From contig BTQL01000001.1 of NCBI GenBank assembly GCA_036985855.1, positions 38,039 through 102,038 of the forward strand: a stretch of 64,000 bases of DNA, given 5' to 3'. Shown here piece after piece: positions 34,036 to 43,038 of this stretch. The translations under genes and the position numbers were made by a program. Each line of letters opens with the position of its first letter. Within the stretch, counting starts at the first letter, position 1. The notes below the pieces were generated by a model, which worked only from the letters and a program-made list of their open reading frames with translations, made no database searches and was not told the origin of the DNA. The DNA is from B3-G11 sp036985855. GTDB taxonomy: Bacteria > Actinomycetota > Acidimicrobiia > Spongiisociales > UBA5794.

Positions 34036-34535
34036 GGCCGCTCACCTCCAACGGCTGATCGGATCGAGGCGATCCTGGTCGCATAGTCGACGGCGTCGAT
34101 GTCGGTTGCCCACATGACAAGTGCATCCTCGTCTTTGTAGTAGTTCTTCCGTCTCCCGACGGGAGCAAAGCCGAAAAGCTCATAGAGGCCCTGAGCGGAG
34201 GAATTCGACAGACGAACCTCAAGGGTGAGATGTCTCGCCCCAACCGAAAGAGCCTCATCTACGAGCGCAAGCATCAGCCTCTTGCCGAGCTGTCTTCCTC
34301 GCGCCTCAGGGGCAACGGCGAGCGTCGTGATGTGTGCGTCCTCATCAACGACGAGAAGTCCGCCGTAACCAACGACGCCTGCATCTCCGTTCGTCACGAC
34401 GACATATCCACGGTTCTCCATGGCAAGCTCGTCGAAGAACACACGAGGAGACCAAGGCTGGTCGTACACTTCAGCCTCGATCGCCGCAACAGAGGGAATG
34501 TCGGCACGGGTCATCTCTCTGATGTTCGTCGTCAT
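34032..34535 (-). CDS. rimI: Ribosomal-protein-alanine N-acetyltransferase RimI
   Basis: 167 residues, GNAT fold: LAVAPEARGRQLGKRLM acetyl-CoA loop, and LEVRLSNSSAQGLYELFGFAPVGRRKNYYKDEDALVMW, the RimI C-terminal signature. RimI acetylates the N-terminal Ala of S18 and often sits between tsaB and tsaD, as here. ATG 34535 in an ATGA overlap with tsaB is preferred to 34544. Confidence 0.93.
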   Translation of the reverse strand: MTTNIREMTRADIPSVAAIEAEVYDQPWSPRVFFDELAMENRGYVVVTNGDAGVVGYGGLLVVDEDAHITTLAVAPEARGRQLGKRLMLALVDEALSVGARHLTLEVRLSNSSAQGLYELFGFAPVGRRKNYYKDEDALVMWATDIDAVDYATRIASIRSAVGGERP

Positions 34536-35239
34536 GCGGGCCACGCCCCCTCAGACCTGAACGCCTCCCAATTGATCTGGGTGTCTGGATCGCGCATGTA
34601 CAACGGTCTCACATCATCCGGTCCAGATGTCTTGCCATGCCTGGCCTTCATCAACGCGATCTCCAGGATCGTCTCGGCTGAGGGATACCTCGGCCTCCCC
34701 CTGCGAACTCTGTGAAGCCCTGTCCACATCAGATCGGGGGCCGACTGCCAGTCACCGACCACAAGAGCATCGTCGACCTCGCACTCGAGCATCGCTTTGA
34801 AGTCCTCCGGACTGACCACCTCTGGATCGCCGTCCGGTGCAACGCCGCCGGGTAATGGCGTGAACGGGGCAACTGCGATCTGGCCCCTACGCATGTCGAC
34901 AACAGGCCAGATCCGCCTGCGTCCGGTTGCAGCCCGCAATGCGATCGTGGTCAGGGACGAGACTGTCGCCATCGGAGCGCCGATCGCGGCCGCGAACGCC
35001 TGGGCCGTCGATATACCCGAACGGAGGCCCGTGTATGGACCGGGCCCGACGTCCACCGCGACGAGATCGATATCGCGTGCCGCCCAGTCTGCTTGGGCAA
35101 GGCAGAAGTCGATGGCAGGTATCAAGAACTTGACGTGACCTCGACGATCAACATTGACCGAGAGGCCACGGAGCGCCTCGTCCTCACCGATCGCAACCGA
35201 TGACGCCGGTGTCGCAGTGTCGATAGCGAGGATCTTCAT
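34532..35239 (-). CDS. tsaB: tRNA t6A synthesis protein TsaB
   Basis: 235 residues, ASKHA-fold scaffold partner of TsaD: ILAIDTATPASSVAI start and VDVGPGPYTGLRSGISTAQAFA. ATG 35239 overlaps the tsaE stop (ATGA) and opens the conserved region; a 44-residue upstream frame belongs to the tsaE gene on another frame. Confidence 0.95.
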   Translation of the reverse strand: MKILAIDTATPASSVAIGEDEALRGLSVNVDRRGHVKFLIPAIDFCLAQADWAARDIDLVAVDVGPGPYTGLRSGISTAQAFAAAIGAPMATVSSLTTIALRAATGRRRIWPVVDMRRGQIAVAPFTPLPGGVAPDGDPEVVSPEDFKAMLECEVDDALVVGDWQSAPDLMWTGLHRVRRGRPRYPSAETILEIALMKARHGKTSGPDDVRPLYMRDPDTQINWEAFRSEGAWPA

Positions 35240-35688
35240 ACGAGCACTCCAAGGTCTCTGTTGACCCAGGCGCCGTGTGGCTGGAAGCTGATGGAACGCT
35301 GGTCGCCCTCTATGTCGAAGTGGATGACAAGATGATCCATCGGAAGGCTGTCCTCGATCGTGTCCCCCCACTCGATGAGCACCGCACCATCCCGACCATC
35401 GTCCGCTAGCTCCAGATCTTCGAACTCTCCGACCGAGCCGAGCCGGTATACGTCTGCGTGAATCAATGGAAGGAATCCATCTCGGTACACCTTCTCGATG
35501 AGAAACGTGGGACTCGTGATCTGGGCACTTATCCCGAGGCCGTTCGCAACACCCGATGCGAACAACGTCTTGCCTGCACCGAGCCGACCCGAGAGCACGA
35601 CTATGTCACCTGCGGTGAGCAAAGCGGCGAATCTGCGGCCAAGCGCAAGCGTCTCGTCTGGGGATGCGGTGCTGGTTTCAACGTTCAT
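35236..35688 (-). CDS. tsaE: tRNA t6A synthesis ATPase TsaE
   Basis: 150 residues. P-loop GRLGAGKT, the ITSPTFLIEKVY switch and HADVYRL are the YjeE/TsaE signatures. The protein resets the TsaB-TsaD complex by ATP hydrolysis. ATG 35688 lies 11 bp inside the end of the uracil-DNA glycosylase gene, so the two are coupled. Confidence 0.94.
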   Translation of the reverse strand: MNVETSTASPDETLALGRRFAALLTAGDIVVLSGRLGAGKTLFASGVANGLGISAQITSPTFLIEKVYRDGFLPLIHADVYRLGSVGEFEDLELADDGRDGAVLIEWGDTIEDSLPMDHLVIHFDIEGDQRSISFQPHGAWVNRDLGVLV

Positions 35689-36274
35689 CGATGTACTCGA
35701 GATTACCGTCAATGACGTTGCGCACGAGACCAAGATCTGCCCTGATGTCATTCGTGACTCGCTCACCGCCGCGGAGGGCAGCCGCTGGATGAAATGTCGG
35801 CACGAGGAAGCGTCCCCACCACTCGTACGCCCTCCCGCGCATTCGCGTGATCCCCGTGGTGGTGTTGAGGAGTAGCTTCGTCGAGAAGTTCCCAAGAGTG
35901 AGCACGACAATCGGATCGATCAGTTCGATCTGACGCTTGAGATACCCCTTGCACGAATCGATCTCATCGGGACGCGGATCTCTGTTGCGCGGCGGGCGAC
36001 ACTTGACGACATTCGCTATGTATACGTCTTTTCGTTGCAGCTCGATCTCACCAAGCAACGTGTCGAGCAGCTGCCCGGAGAGTCCGACGAAAGGCAGACC
36101 TTTCTCATCTTCCTGCTGCCCTGGTCCTTCACCGACAATGAGCACGTCAGCAGTGCCTGATCCGGCACCGAACACGACATTGGTGCGACTCTCGGCGAGT
36201 GAGCATGCTGTGCAGTCGTGTGCGATTGTGGCCAGGGCGTCGAGGGTTCCGATCGTATCGATGTCGGGGGTCAT
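35678..36274 (-). CDS. Type-4 uracil-DNA glycosylase (Fe-S)
   Basis: 198 residues. Cys pairs (CTAC near residue 20, CRPP.. and C in IDSCKGYL) coordinate the [4Fe-4S] cluster of family 4 enzymes; GEGPGQQEDEKGLPFVG is the active-site loop and TFHPAAAL the minor-groove loop. It excises uracil from DNA. It is embedded in the tsa operon by ATGA overlap with the P1 peptidase gene and an 11-bp overlap with tsaE. Confidence 0.92.
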   Translation of the reverse strand: MTPDIDTIGTLDALATIAHDCTACSLAESRTNVVFGAGSGTADVLIVGEGPGQQEDEKGLPFVGLSGQLLDTLLGEIELQRKDVYIANVVKCRPPRNRDPRPDEIDSCKGYLKRQIELIDPIVVLTLGNFSTKLLLNTTTGITRMRGRAYEWWGRFLVPTFHPAAALRGGERVTNDIRADLGLVRNVIDGNLEYIDER

Positions 36275-37161
36275 CGTGCGCCAGCCCACTCGATGGCTGC
36301 CATGATCGAGGATGCGACAACTTCGAACGCTGCCTCGACAATACCGTCGACGGCGGCCTCGTGAACCTCGTTGGATACGACGAACGCGGTGTCTCCGTCG
36401 TACCGCGTGTGCGCCGGGCGGATGGTTGCACCGAGAGCGTCGTGCGCTCTCACAGCCATCCTTCGCATCTCATTCCGATCCAGGATTGCGTCTGTCGCAA
36501 TAGCGATGAGTGTCGTGCTCTGCGCAAAACCCGGGTTCTGACGCGCAAGCTGATCGGTCTCCCTTGACCCTGTCAGGCGAACGCCCGACAGCGAGAACAC
36601 ATCACCGACGGCGTTCAGGGCGACAAGCGCGCCCACTGTTGCTTCGCCGACGCAGACCGAAGCCGAACCAATGCCGCCCTTGCTGGCATGCTCGATACCG
36701 GCAAGTTTGCCAACGGTCGCCCCAGTTCCTGCACCAACTGAGCCCATCGCAACCGGATCTGTCGATCGCTGGAGGTATGCCGTGCGCCCATCGTCGGCGG
36801 TCGGACGGACATCGGACTTCCCGACCATCAGGTCGTAGAGGATCACAGTCGGAACGATCGGGACGGGACCCGTCGGCGTGGGGGCGCCCCGGCCTTCGGA
36901 CTCGAGTTCCTCAACGACGCCCTGGGCAGCTGCGAGACCGAAGGCACTACCGCCCGCGAACACCAACGCGTTGACGGTCACCGGTTTGATCGCGTCCCCA
37001 AATATCGCCAGCTCGCGTGTGCCAGGTGCACCACCGCGCACGTCGACGATGCCCACATTCGGTTCAGGGAAGCTGATCGCAGTGACACCGGTCATGGCGT
37101 CCGTGTCCGTGTAGTGGCCGACAGAGACACCGTCGACAGATGTGATCGTCCCGTCAGCCAT
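36271..37161 (-). CDS. P1 (DmpA/S58) family N-terminal-nucleophile peptidase
   Basis: 296 residues with the family start DGVSVGHYTD, the GGAPGTRE and VFAGGSAFGLAAAQGV segments and SVGAGTGATVGKLAG. Family members are self-processing aminopeptidases or amidases, such as DmpA and nylon-oligomer hydrolase NylC. Substrate unknown. Overlaps alr by 8 bp and the glycosylase gene by 4 bp. Confidence 0.88.
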   Translation of the reverse strand: MADGTITSVDGVSVGHYTDTDAMTGVTAISFPEPNVGIVDVRGGAPGTRELAIFGDAIKPVTVNALVFAGGSAFGLAAAQGVVEELESEGRGAPTPTGPVPIVPTVILYDLMVGKSDVRPTADDGRTAYLQRSTDPVAMGSVGAGTGATVGKLAGIEHASKGGIGSASVCVGEATVGALVALNAVGDVFSLSGVRLTGSRETDQLARQNPGFAQSTTLIAIATDAILDRNEMRRMAVRAHDALGATIRPAHTRYDGDTAFVVSNEVHEAAVDGIVEAAFEVVASSIMAAIEWAGAR

Positions 37162-38275
37162 GCCGGGTTCCTCCGACGTAGCGGCGAGGGAGGCGCGGCC
37201 CGAAATCGCATATGACTTCGTAGGTGATCGTGTCGAGCAGTTCTGCCCACTCGTGTGGTGTGATCACTTCGTCGCCTTGTTTACCCATCAGCACAACTTC
37301 GTCGTCGACATTGACATCGTCCTGCCCTACATCAACGATGATCATGTCCATCGTGATCGTACCGGCATACGGGTATCGCCTGCCCCCGATCAGGACCGAT
37401 CCTGTCTCGGAAAGGATGCGGTGCACTCCGTCCGCGTACCCGATCGGGATCGTGACAACCCTTCCGGCAGTTTCCAGCGGTCTCCTCCGGCCGTACGAGG
37501 GGTGTGCGCCCGCGGACAGATCCCTTGTGTATGCCACGTGGCTCACTACACGCATCGCCGGTCTGAGGTCGAGTCCCATGCCGCTGTTCTCATGCGGCCG
37601 CATGCCGTAAATGCCAAGACCGACGCGGCACAGGTCATGGCGCGTCTCCGGGAAGTCGAATGCCGCCGCTGTGTTCGCCGCATGCAGGATCTTCGGTTCG
37701 ATCCCTTCAGCCTCGAGCGCCTCGGTGAAGTTCTCGAGAGCGCGATTCTGCCGGTCTGTGTACTGAGGATCCTCGTCCGCCACCGAAAAATGCGTGAACA
37801 CGCCCTGGAGTTCGAGGCGGTCATCTCCGTCGATTCTGCGAGCGATCTCGAAGGCATCAACAGGAGAAGCGCCGACTCGATGCATCCCCGTATCCAACTT
37901 GAGGTGGACCGGATATGGCAGAGTCGTCGCGTTCTGCGCGACAGAAGCAAGCTTCTCGACGAATTCGGTTCGGTACGCAGTCGGTGTGAGCCCATGGGTA
38001 ACGATCGGAAGCACCTCAGCAAGACTGGGTTCCGAGAGAACGAGGATCGGTACATCGATATCCGCTTCTCTGAGCCTGACCCCCTCCTCGACCAGCGCAA
38101 CGGCCAACCACCCCGCACCAGCCCGGATGGCTGCGTCGGCAACGGGTATGTCGCCGTGCCCATACGCGTCCGCTTTGACAACAGCACATAACTCAGCTTC
38201 GCCTATCTCTGCGTTGATCTGGCGGATGTTGTGCTCGATCGCGCCGAGGTCTATCTCAATCCACGATGGGCGCAT
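37154..38275 (-). CDS. alr: Alanine racemase
   Basis: 373 residues, supplies D-alanine for peptidoglycan. PLP lysine in CAVVKADAYGHG near residue 34, KLDTGMHRVG in the barrel, and catalytic Tyr region in IPIGYADGVHR. A normal-length Alr. Shares the operon with the NAD(P)HX repair and acpS genes, a common actinobacterial arrangement. Confidence 0.96.
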   Translation of the reverse strand: MRPSWIEIDLGAIEHNIRQINAEIGEAELCAVVKADAYGHGDIPVADAAIRAGAGWLAVALVEEGVRLREADIDVPILVLSEPSLAEVLPIVTHGLTPTAYRTEFVEKLASVAQNATTLPYPVHLKLDTGMHRVGASPVDAFEIARRIDGDDRLELQGVFTHFSVADEDPQYTDRQNRALENFTEALEAEGIEPKILHAANTAAAFDFPETRHDLCRVGLGIYGMRPHENSGMGLDLRPAMRVVSHVAYTRDLSAGAHPSYGRRRPLETAGRVVTIPIGYADGVHRILSETGSVLIGGRRYPYAGTITMDMIIVDVGQDDVNVDDEVVLMGKQGDEVITPHEWAELLDTITYEVICDFGPRLPRRYVGGTRHG

Positions 38276-38309
38276 GATGCTCCGGGTCTCTGCTCACGGG
38301 TGACGGTAG

Positions 38310-39734
38310 TCAGACCGCACGCCGTGCGGCTACGAGGGACGAAACCGCGTCGATGAGCCGTTGGGGCGTGACCATATTGTGCAGAGCAACGTCCGAGCCT
38401 GCGATGCCATGGAGATACGCTGCCGAAGCTGCAGCAGCCGGCGCATCGATGCCTCCGGCGATGAACGCCGCGATCATGCCTGCGAGAACGTCACCGGTCC
38501 CGATGGTTGCAAGTTCAGCTCCCCCGGAATCGACAACGACCGTGGTATCTGCAACGACGAGCGTCGGATTTCCCTTCATCAGCAAGACCGCGCCTGTTTC
38601 TTCAGCCAACCACTGTGCGGCCTGAAGATCTGGGTCGATCCCCGTCAAACGCCTGAACTCTCCGCTGTGCGGTGTCAGAACCGTCGGCGCTGTCCGGCGG
38701 GCGAGAACATCGAGATGTGGGATGGCGTTCAGCGCACCGGCGTCCACTACAGCCGTACCATCGAATCCGTCGAGGATGTGCTCCACGAACTCACTAGCCA
38801 CGGGCTCGAGCCCCGGCCCCATCACGAGAACGTCGAATCGGCCGAGCAGCGAAAGCACTTCGGATGCGTGGTTCTTCCACGACTTCGTTTCGGACGCCTG
38901 CATCTGTGGAATATCTGGTGCCGCGGTGGCGTACTCGCTCGAAGTCGCAGCCGTTGTGAACAGGACAGATGCACCGGCACCCGCTGCGATAGCTCCCCTG
39001 GCGGCGAACAACGCCGCACCCGTCAGACCAGGAACTCCTCCGATCGTTGCCACCGCTCCAGCCGACCACTTGTGTGTCGTCCGAGCCCTCTCGGGAACCG
39101 ATACATCATCGTCGGTCATGTGGTACATGGTCGGGTCGCCACCCACGAGACCGATGTCGTACAGATCGACTGCTCCGCACAAATCCGGCCCGTCACCAAC
39201 GAAGTGAGCGGTCTTGTACATGTGAAACGTAGCCGTGCGATCGGCTTTGAACACACTCCCGGAGGCGAACCCAGTGTCGCCATCGATACCGGAAGGAACG
39301 TCTACGGCAAGCACCCGGTAGGAAACATGTGTCCATGCTGCGACCTCACTCGGAAGGTCGCCGCTGAAACCAGTTCCGACGAAGGCATCGATGAGAAGGT
39401 CTCCCGGCTCGGGCGGACCGATATCCTTCACGAGAACACCAGACGCCGCGACCGACAGCATCGCGCGGTGGGAAGGAGTTTCGTCCGCTGGTACTCCGAC
39501 ACGGTGGACCGTGACGGTGGCGCCACGCCTGGCGAGATATCGCGCAGCGACATACCCGTCACCACCGTTGTTTCCTTTCCCGGCAATGACGTGTACACGG
39601 CTCCCGTATCCGACACCCATCCTTGCCGCGGTCAGCGCAATGCCGTTTCCTGCAGCCTCCATGAGCCTGTCGATATCTGCAGTTGTCTCCGCATCAACTC
39701 TGCGCATCTCCGCAACAGAGAGCACAGGCTCCAT
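38310..39734 (-). CDS. nnr: Bifunctional NAD(P)HX epimerase/dehydratase
   Basis: 474 residues repairing hydrated NAD(P)H. The N-terminal YjeF epimerase domain (1-200) has GKGNNGGDGYVAARYL and VDVPSGIDGDTG. The C-terminal ribokinase-like dehydratase domain (215-474) has GGVPGLTGAALFAARGA, LTPHSGEFRRLTG and ATIGTGDVLAGMIAA. ATG 39734 shares its A with the acpS stop (TGATG). Confidence 0.95.
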   Translation of the reverse strand: MEPVLSVAEMRRVDAETTADIDRLMEAAGNGIALTAARMGVGYGSRVHVIAGKGNNGGDGYVAARYLARRGATVTVHRVGVPADETPSHRAMLSVAASGVLVKDIGPPEPGDLLIDAFVGTGFSGDLPSEVAAWTHVSYRVLAVDVPSGIDGDTGFASGSVFKADRTATFHMYKTAHFVGDGPDLCGAVDLYDIGLVGGDPTMYHMTDDDVSVPERARTTHKWSAGAVATIGGVPGLTGAALFAARGAIAAGAGASVLFTTAATSSEYATAAPDIPQMQASETKSWKNHASEVLSLLGRFDVLVMGPGLEPVASEFVEHILDGFDGTAVVDAGALNAIPHLDVLARRTAPTVLTPHSGEFRRLTGIDPDLQAAQWLAEETGAVLLMKGNPTLVVADTTVVVDSGGAELATIGTGDVLAGMIAAFIAGGIDAPAAAASAAYLHGIAGSDVALHNMVTPQRLIDAVSSLVAARRAV

Positions 39735-40114
39735 CAGGTGTGCTCCTTCTGAGACACCACGAACACCATCGCGTCGCTGCGGGTGTGTGTGATCGTGATC
39801 TTGATGTCGACAACTCCAAGCATGGCCGCGCGCTCCTGGGCCCTGCCATACAAGTTCACCCGCGGAGGACCACCCCCAGCGATCTCGACATGGGTCCACG
39901 GGATCCGACGCCAGCCGGTGAAGAGGCTTTTCATCACGGCTTCCTTTCCAGCGAACCGAGCAGCAAGACGCTCAGAGGGATCGACAAACCGGTGTGCATA
40001 CTCCCATTCATGGTCGGTAAAGCACCGCCGCCTGAAACCCTCGGCGTCTTTCTCCAGCAGCCGACGCACCCTTGCCACGTCCGTCAGGTCGATTCCCAGT
40101 CCGACGATTTCCAT
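39734..40114 (-). CDS. acpS: Holo-[acyl-carrier-protein] synthase
   Basis: 126 residues. GLGIDLTDVARV holds the Mg-binding Asp, FAGKEAVMKSL the catalytic Glu/Lys, and ITITHTRSDAMVFV the strand end. It attaches 4'-phosphopantetheine to ACP. First gene of the operon that runs leftwards to the M50 protease; the 90-bp gap upstream holds recurring intergenic words. Confidence 0.96.
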   Translation of the reverse strand: MEIVGLGIDLTDVARVRRLLEKDAEGFRRRCFTDHEWEYAHRFVDPSERLAARFAGKEAVMKSLFTGWRRIPWTHVEIAGGGPPRVNLYGRAQERAAMLGVVDIKITITHTRSDAMVFVVSQKEHT

Positions 40115-40158
40115 GTCCGGAGGGTAGGCAGTGCGCCGTTCGCTTGCTGCGGCTCGCT

Positions 40159-40208
40159 CACGGTAGACGGAACAGCTCGCTGACTACCGTCAACGGTCTA
40201 TCGCCTAC
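40159..40208. repeat. Intergenic GTAGACGG/CTACCGTC words between acpS and glmS
   Basis: CACGGTAGACGGAACAGC, then GACTACCGTCAACGGTCTATCG at opposite orientation. GGTAGGCAGTG at 40122-40132 also matches CAGTAGGCAG in the guaB3-trpS gap. Confidence 0.45.
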
Positions 40209-42028
40209 TCAACCGTCACGCTCTTCGCGAGATTCCTTGGCTGATCGATGTCGTGACCGCGCAGACGGGCAACGTGATATGCGAGCAGCTGCAGCGGTAC
40301 GACCGCCGCGACCGGAGCGAGCAAGTCGTCCATCTCCGGGATTCGCATCACCGTGTCTGCGTATTTGTGAATCTCGGTGTCTGTGTCGTACGCAACGGCA
40401 ATGATCTTTCCGCCGCGAGCCTTGACCTCCTGGACGGCTGAGATCGTTTTGTCATACACAGATCGCTGGGTGAGGACCACGACCACCGGAACACCATCGG
40501 TGATCAGGGCAAGCGTCCCGTGTTTCAGCTCGCCGGCAGGCATCGCCTCAGAGTGGAGATATGAGATCTCCTTGAGCTTCAACGACCCTTCCATCGCAAT
40601 GGCGTAGTCGAGTCCACGACCGATGAAGTAGACATCCTCGGCGTCGACGATCGCCTCGGACGCCGCGATGGACTCGTACTCGCGGTTGAGAACCTCCGCG
40701 ATCGCTCCCGGCAACTGGTGCAGACCATGTGCAACCGCCTGCGCCTGTCGCTCGTCAACTGTTCCCCTCGCTGCGCCAAGACGAAGTGCAAGCAGGTACT
40801 GGCCGATCAACATCGCCATGTAAGCCTTCGTGGAGGCGACCGAGATCTCAGGCCCTGCTCGCGTGTACAGGATGTCGTCTGCGTAACGCGAGAGCGTCGA
40901 CCCCACGACATTGGTGATCGCAAGCATGCGCGAACCGTGCTCGGGCGCAATACGCGCCGCTGCCAATGTGTCGGCAGTCTCACCGGATTGGGAGATCGCG
41001 ATCATCAGCTCGCTCGGACCAATGATCGGATCTGCGTATCGGAGCTCATGAGCGTATTCGACGTTTGCCGGCAGCCTGAGAACACGACGAAAGATCTCCT
41101 GACCGATCAGGCCAGCATGATATGCGGTTCCACAGGCGGTGATCCACACACGGTCGAGCTCTGCGATGTATGCATCGTCGAACTGAACGCCCTCGAGCCC
41201 GACCGTTCCGTCAGCCCTGAGCCTCCCACGAAGCGTCTCGGAGATCACCTCTGGTTGTTCGTGGATCTCCTTGAGCATGAAGTGCTCGTATCCACCTTTC
41301 TCGGCCTGTTGGGCATCCCAATCGATGTGTGTGACATCGCGGTTGATCGACTCGCCACCGATCGTCTCTACGGTGGCGCCTTCGGCTGTGACGATCACCA
41401 ACTCGTCATCCTCGATGATCAGAAAGTTACGGGTGCGGTGGAGGATCGCTGGAATGTCAGAGGCCAGGTAGGTCTCTCCGTCGCCAAGTCCCACGACGAG
41501 CGGGCTGATCTTGCGAACCGCGACAATCTTCTCCGGCTCACGTTTGGACATCACGACCATTGCGTAAGCGCCCTCTGACAACGCAACCGTCTTGCGAACT
41601 GCCTCAACGAGGTCCCTGTCATATTCCCGAGCAACCAGATGGGCGAGGAGCTCGGAATCCGTCTCGGATGCGAACTCGGCCCCGTTGCCGGCCAGCTCAT
41701 CCCTGATGTCCTGGAAGTTCTCGATGATCCCGTTGTGGACAACAACGAACTCGCCTGACGGATCCGTGTGAGGATGCGCATTAGCATCCGTTGGCGCACC
41801 GTGGGTTGCCCATCGCGTATGCCCGATGCCGATATTCCCGGCTGGCAGATCTCCTTCGAGCAGGGCCTCGAGATTGGCGATCTTGCCTTCGGCCTTCCGA
41901 ACCCGGATGTCTCCGTTACTGACGGCAATGCCTGCAGAGTCGTACCCGCGATACTCGAGCCTCTTGAGGCCATCGATCAGAATCGGACCAGCTTCCTGTG
42001 GCCCTACGTATCCCATGATCCCGCACAC
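40205..42028 (-). CDS. glmS: Glutamine-fructose-6-phosphate aminotransferase (isomerizing)
   Basis: 607 residues, first step of UDP-GlcNAc synthesis. GTG 42028 is the start because the next codon is the catalytic Cys (CGIMGYVG), exposed after Met removal; GGGAGA lies 7 nt upstream. The glutaminase domain has GHTRWATHGAP; two SIS domains follow (TACGTAYHAG, SQSGETADTLAA), ending in LAKSVTVE. No ribozyme-type leader was recognised upstream. Confidence 0.97.
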   Translation of the reverse strand: MCGIMGYVGPQEAGPILIDGLKRLEYRGYDSAGIAVSNGDIRVRKAEGKIANLEALLEGDLPAGNIGIGHTRWATHGAPTDANAHPHTDPSGEFVVVHNGIIENFQDIRDELAGNGAEFASETDSELLAHLVAREYDRDLVEAVRKTVALSEGAYAMVVMSKREPEKIVAVRKISPLVVGLGDGETYLASDIPAILHRTRNFLIIEDDELVIVTAEGATVETIGGESINRDVTHIDWDAQQAEKGGYEHFMLKEIHEQPEVISETLRGRLRADGTVGLEGVQFDDAYIAELDRVWITACGTAYHAGLIGQEIFRRVLRLPANVEYAHELRYADPIIGPSELMIAISQSGETADTLAAARIAPEHGSRMLAITNVVGSTLSRYADDILYTRAGPEISVASTKAYMAMLIGQYLLALRLGAARGTVDERQAQAVAHGLHQLPGAIAEVLNREYESIAASEAIVDAEDVYFIGRGLDYAIAMEGSLKLKEISYLHSEAMPAGELKHGTLALITDGVPVVVVLTQRSVYDKTISAVQEVKARGGKIIAVAYDTDTEIHKYADTVMRIPEMDDLLAPVAAVVPLQLLAYHVARLRGHDIDQPRNLAKSVTVE

Positions 42029-42403
42029 GCGCGATCTCCCTTCGTCTGGTGACATGGAGATGCGGACGGTTGGGTTTCCCCACTCACATCGAGTTGGACT
42101 CTGTTTCCGAGATCACTCCCGGGTTCTGATCCGACTCGTCACGACCGTGAGCGGCCGAGAGGGCATCCGCCGAACAATTCGATACTCCCTCTTCCTCGTC
42201 GCCTCGCTGAGCGAGGTCTGGCGCTGTGAAGAATGCATCTCCGTGTCAGGTTCTGTTGTGACACCCAGAGTAGAACGAAACAGGGTTTAGGAGGGACGAC
42301 CGACACTCTTCCAACCCGCGACTACATTCGATGTCTTGAACAAATGATGGTTGATGCCCGCAATCCGCTGTACCTACGCATTGCGAATCGCTATGCTAAT
42401 CGC
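42029..42403. other. Divergent gap between glmS and the MazEF-type pair
   Basis: 375 bp without a convincing gene. A CCTCGC-TGA-GCGAGG hairpin is at 42205-42219. An in-frame extension of the antitoxin gene reaches back to 42233 but has no family match by eye. For the antitoxin, TATGCT at 42392-42397 lies 6 bp before its ATG. Confidence 0.5.
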
Positions 42404-42652
42404 ATGACGCAGTTCGTGACTCGAGTCGACGACCGTTTGGTTTCGCTCGTCGATGAGCTCATTGCCGATGGCGTCGTGGAGTCAAGATCGGATGCCGTCC
42501 GCAAGGGCTTACGAACACTCATCGACAACCACGTCCGACAGCACACAGCCGATGCGATCGTCGACGGCTACAAGAGAGTGCCCCAGTCCGAAGCGGAGAT
42601 CGGTTGGGCGGACAGCGCAACGATCGCGATGATCAACGAGGAGCCCTGGTGA
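42404..42652 (+). CDS. Ribbon-helix-helix antitoxin (MazE-like)
   Basis: 82 residues. The N-terminal half (QFVTRVDDRLVSLVDELIADGVVESRSDAVRKGLRTLID) is a CopG/MetJ-type ribbon-helix-helix DNA-binding domain; the C-terminal tail with EIGWADSATIAMINEEPW would wrap the toxin. The GTGA overlap with the next gene is typical of toxin-antitoxin pairs. ATG 42404 lies 6 bp after TATGCT, so the transcript may be leaderless. Confidence 0.85.
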   Translation: MTQFVTRVDDRLVSLVDELIADGVVESRSDAVRKGLRTLIDNHVRQHTADAIVDGYKRVPQSEAEIGWADSATIAMINEEPW

Positions 42653-42960
42653 CTCCCGCGCAGGGTGACATCTGGTGGGCTGAATCCGAGAGCAAGCGCC
42701 GACCCGTGCTCGTCGTCACGAGAAGCGAGGCCATCGCCGTTCTGGATTGGATCGTCGTCGCTCCTATCACTCGTACCGTGCGGCATATCCCGACAGAGAT
42801 CGCGTTCGATGTTGAAGACGGACTACACGCACCCTGTGCCGCAGCGTTCGACAACATGCAACCCATTCGGAAAACGTTTCTCACGCAACTCGTATCCCCC
42901 GGCCCCCAGAGACGGGCCCAGGTTTGCCAGGCCTTGTCCGCCCTTGCAGACTGCCCCTGA
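42649..42960 (+). CDS. MazF/PemK-family endoribonuclease toxin
   Basis: 103 residues with the MazF start QGDIWWAESESKRRPVLVVTR, the central VVAPITRTVRHIPTEI strand and the AAFDNMQPIRKTFLTQ segment that normally carries the conserved Asn/Asp-Thr. Predicted to cleave mRNA at short sequence motifs. Its GTG start overlaps the antitoxin stop. It lies between the two UDP-GlcNAc genes glmS and glmM. Confidence 0.9.
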   Translation: MTPAQGDIWWAESESKRRPVLVVTRSEAIAVLDWIVVAPITRTVRHIPTEIAFDVEDGLHAPCAAAFDNMQPIRKTFLTQLVSPGPQRRAQVCQALSALADCP

Positions 42961-43038
42961 CGCGAGAACAGTTGCGCTTCGCGACAGACATCGGTGAGGC
43001 GTTCCGCAGCGAACCCACGTCGCAAAGCAGCTTCGGGA

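Noticed and set aside
38361..39752. 463-codon plus-strand open frame opposite the NAD(P)HX repair gene
   Set aside because: Arg/Cys/His-rich shadow without start signals; the minus-strand gene has full YjeF and ribokinase-like motifs.
42029..42403. glmS ribozyme/riboswitch upstream of glmS
   Set aside because: No core pseudoknot-like segments were recognised, and the phylum is not known for it.
42233..42403. 57-codon N-terminal extension of the antitoxin
   Set aside because: The ribbon-helix-helix domain starts at ATG 42404 right after a -10-like element; the extension shows no conserved feature.
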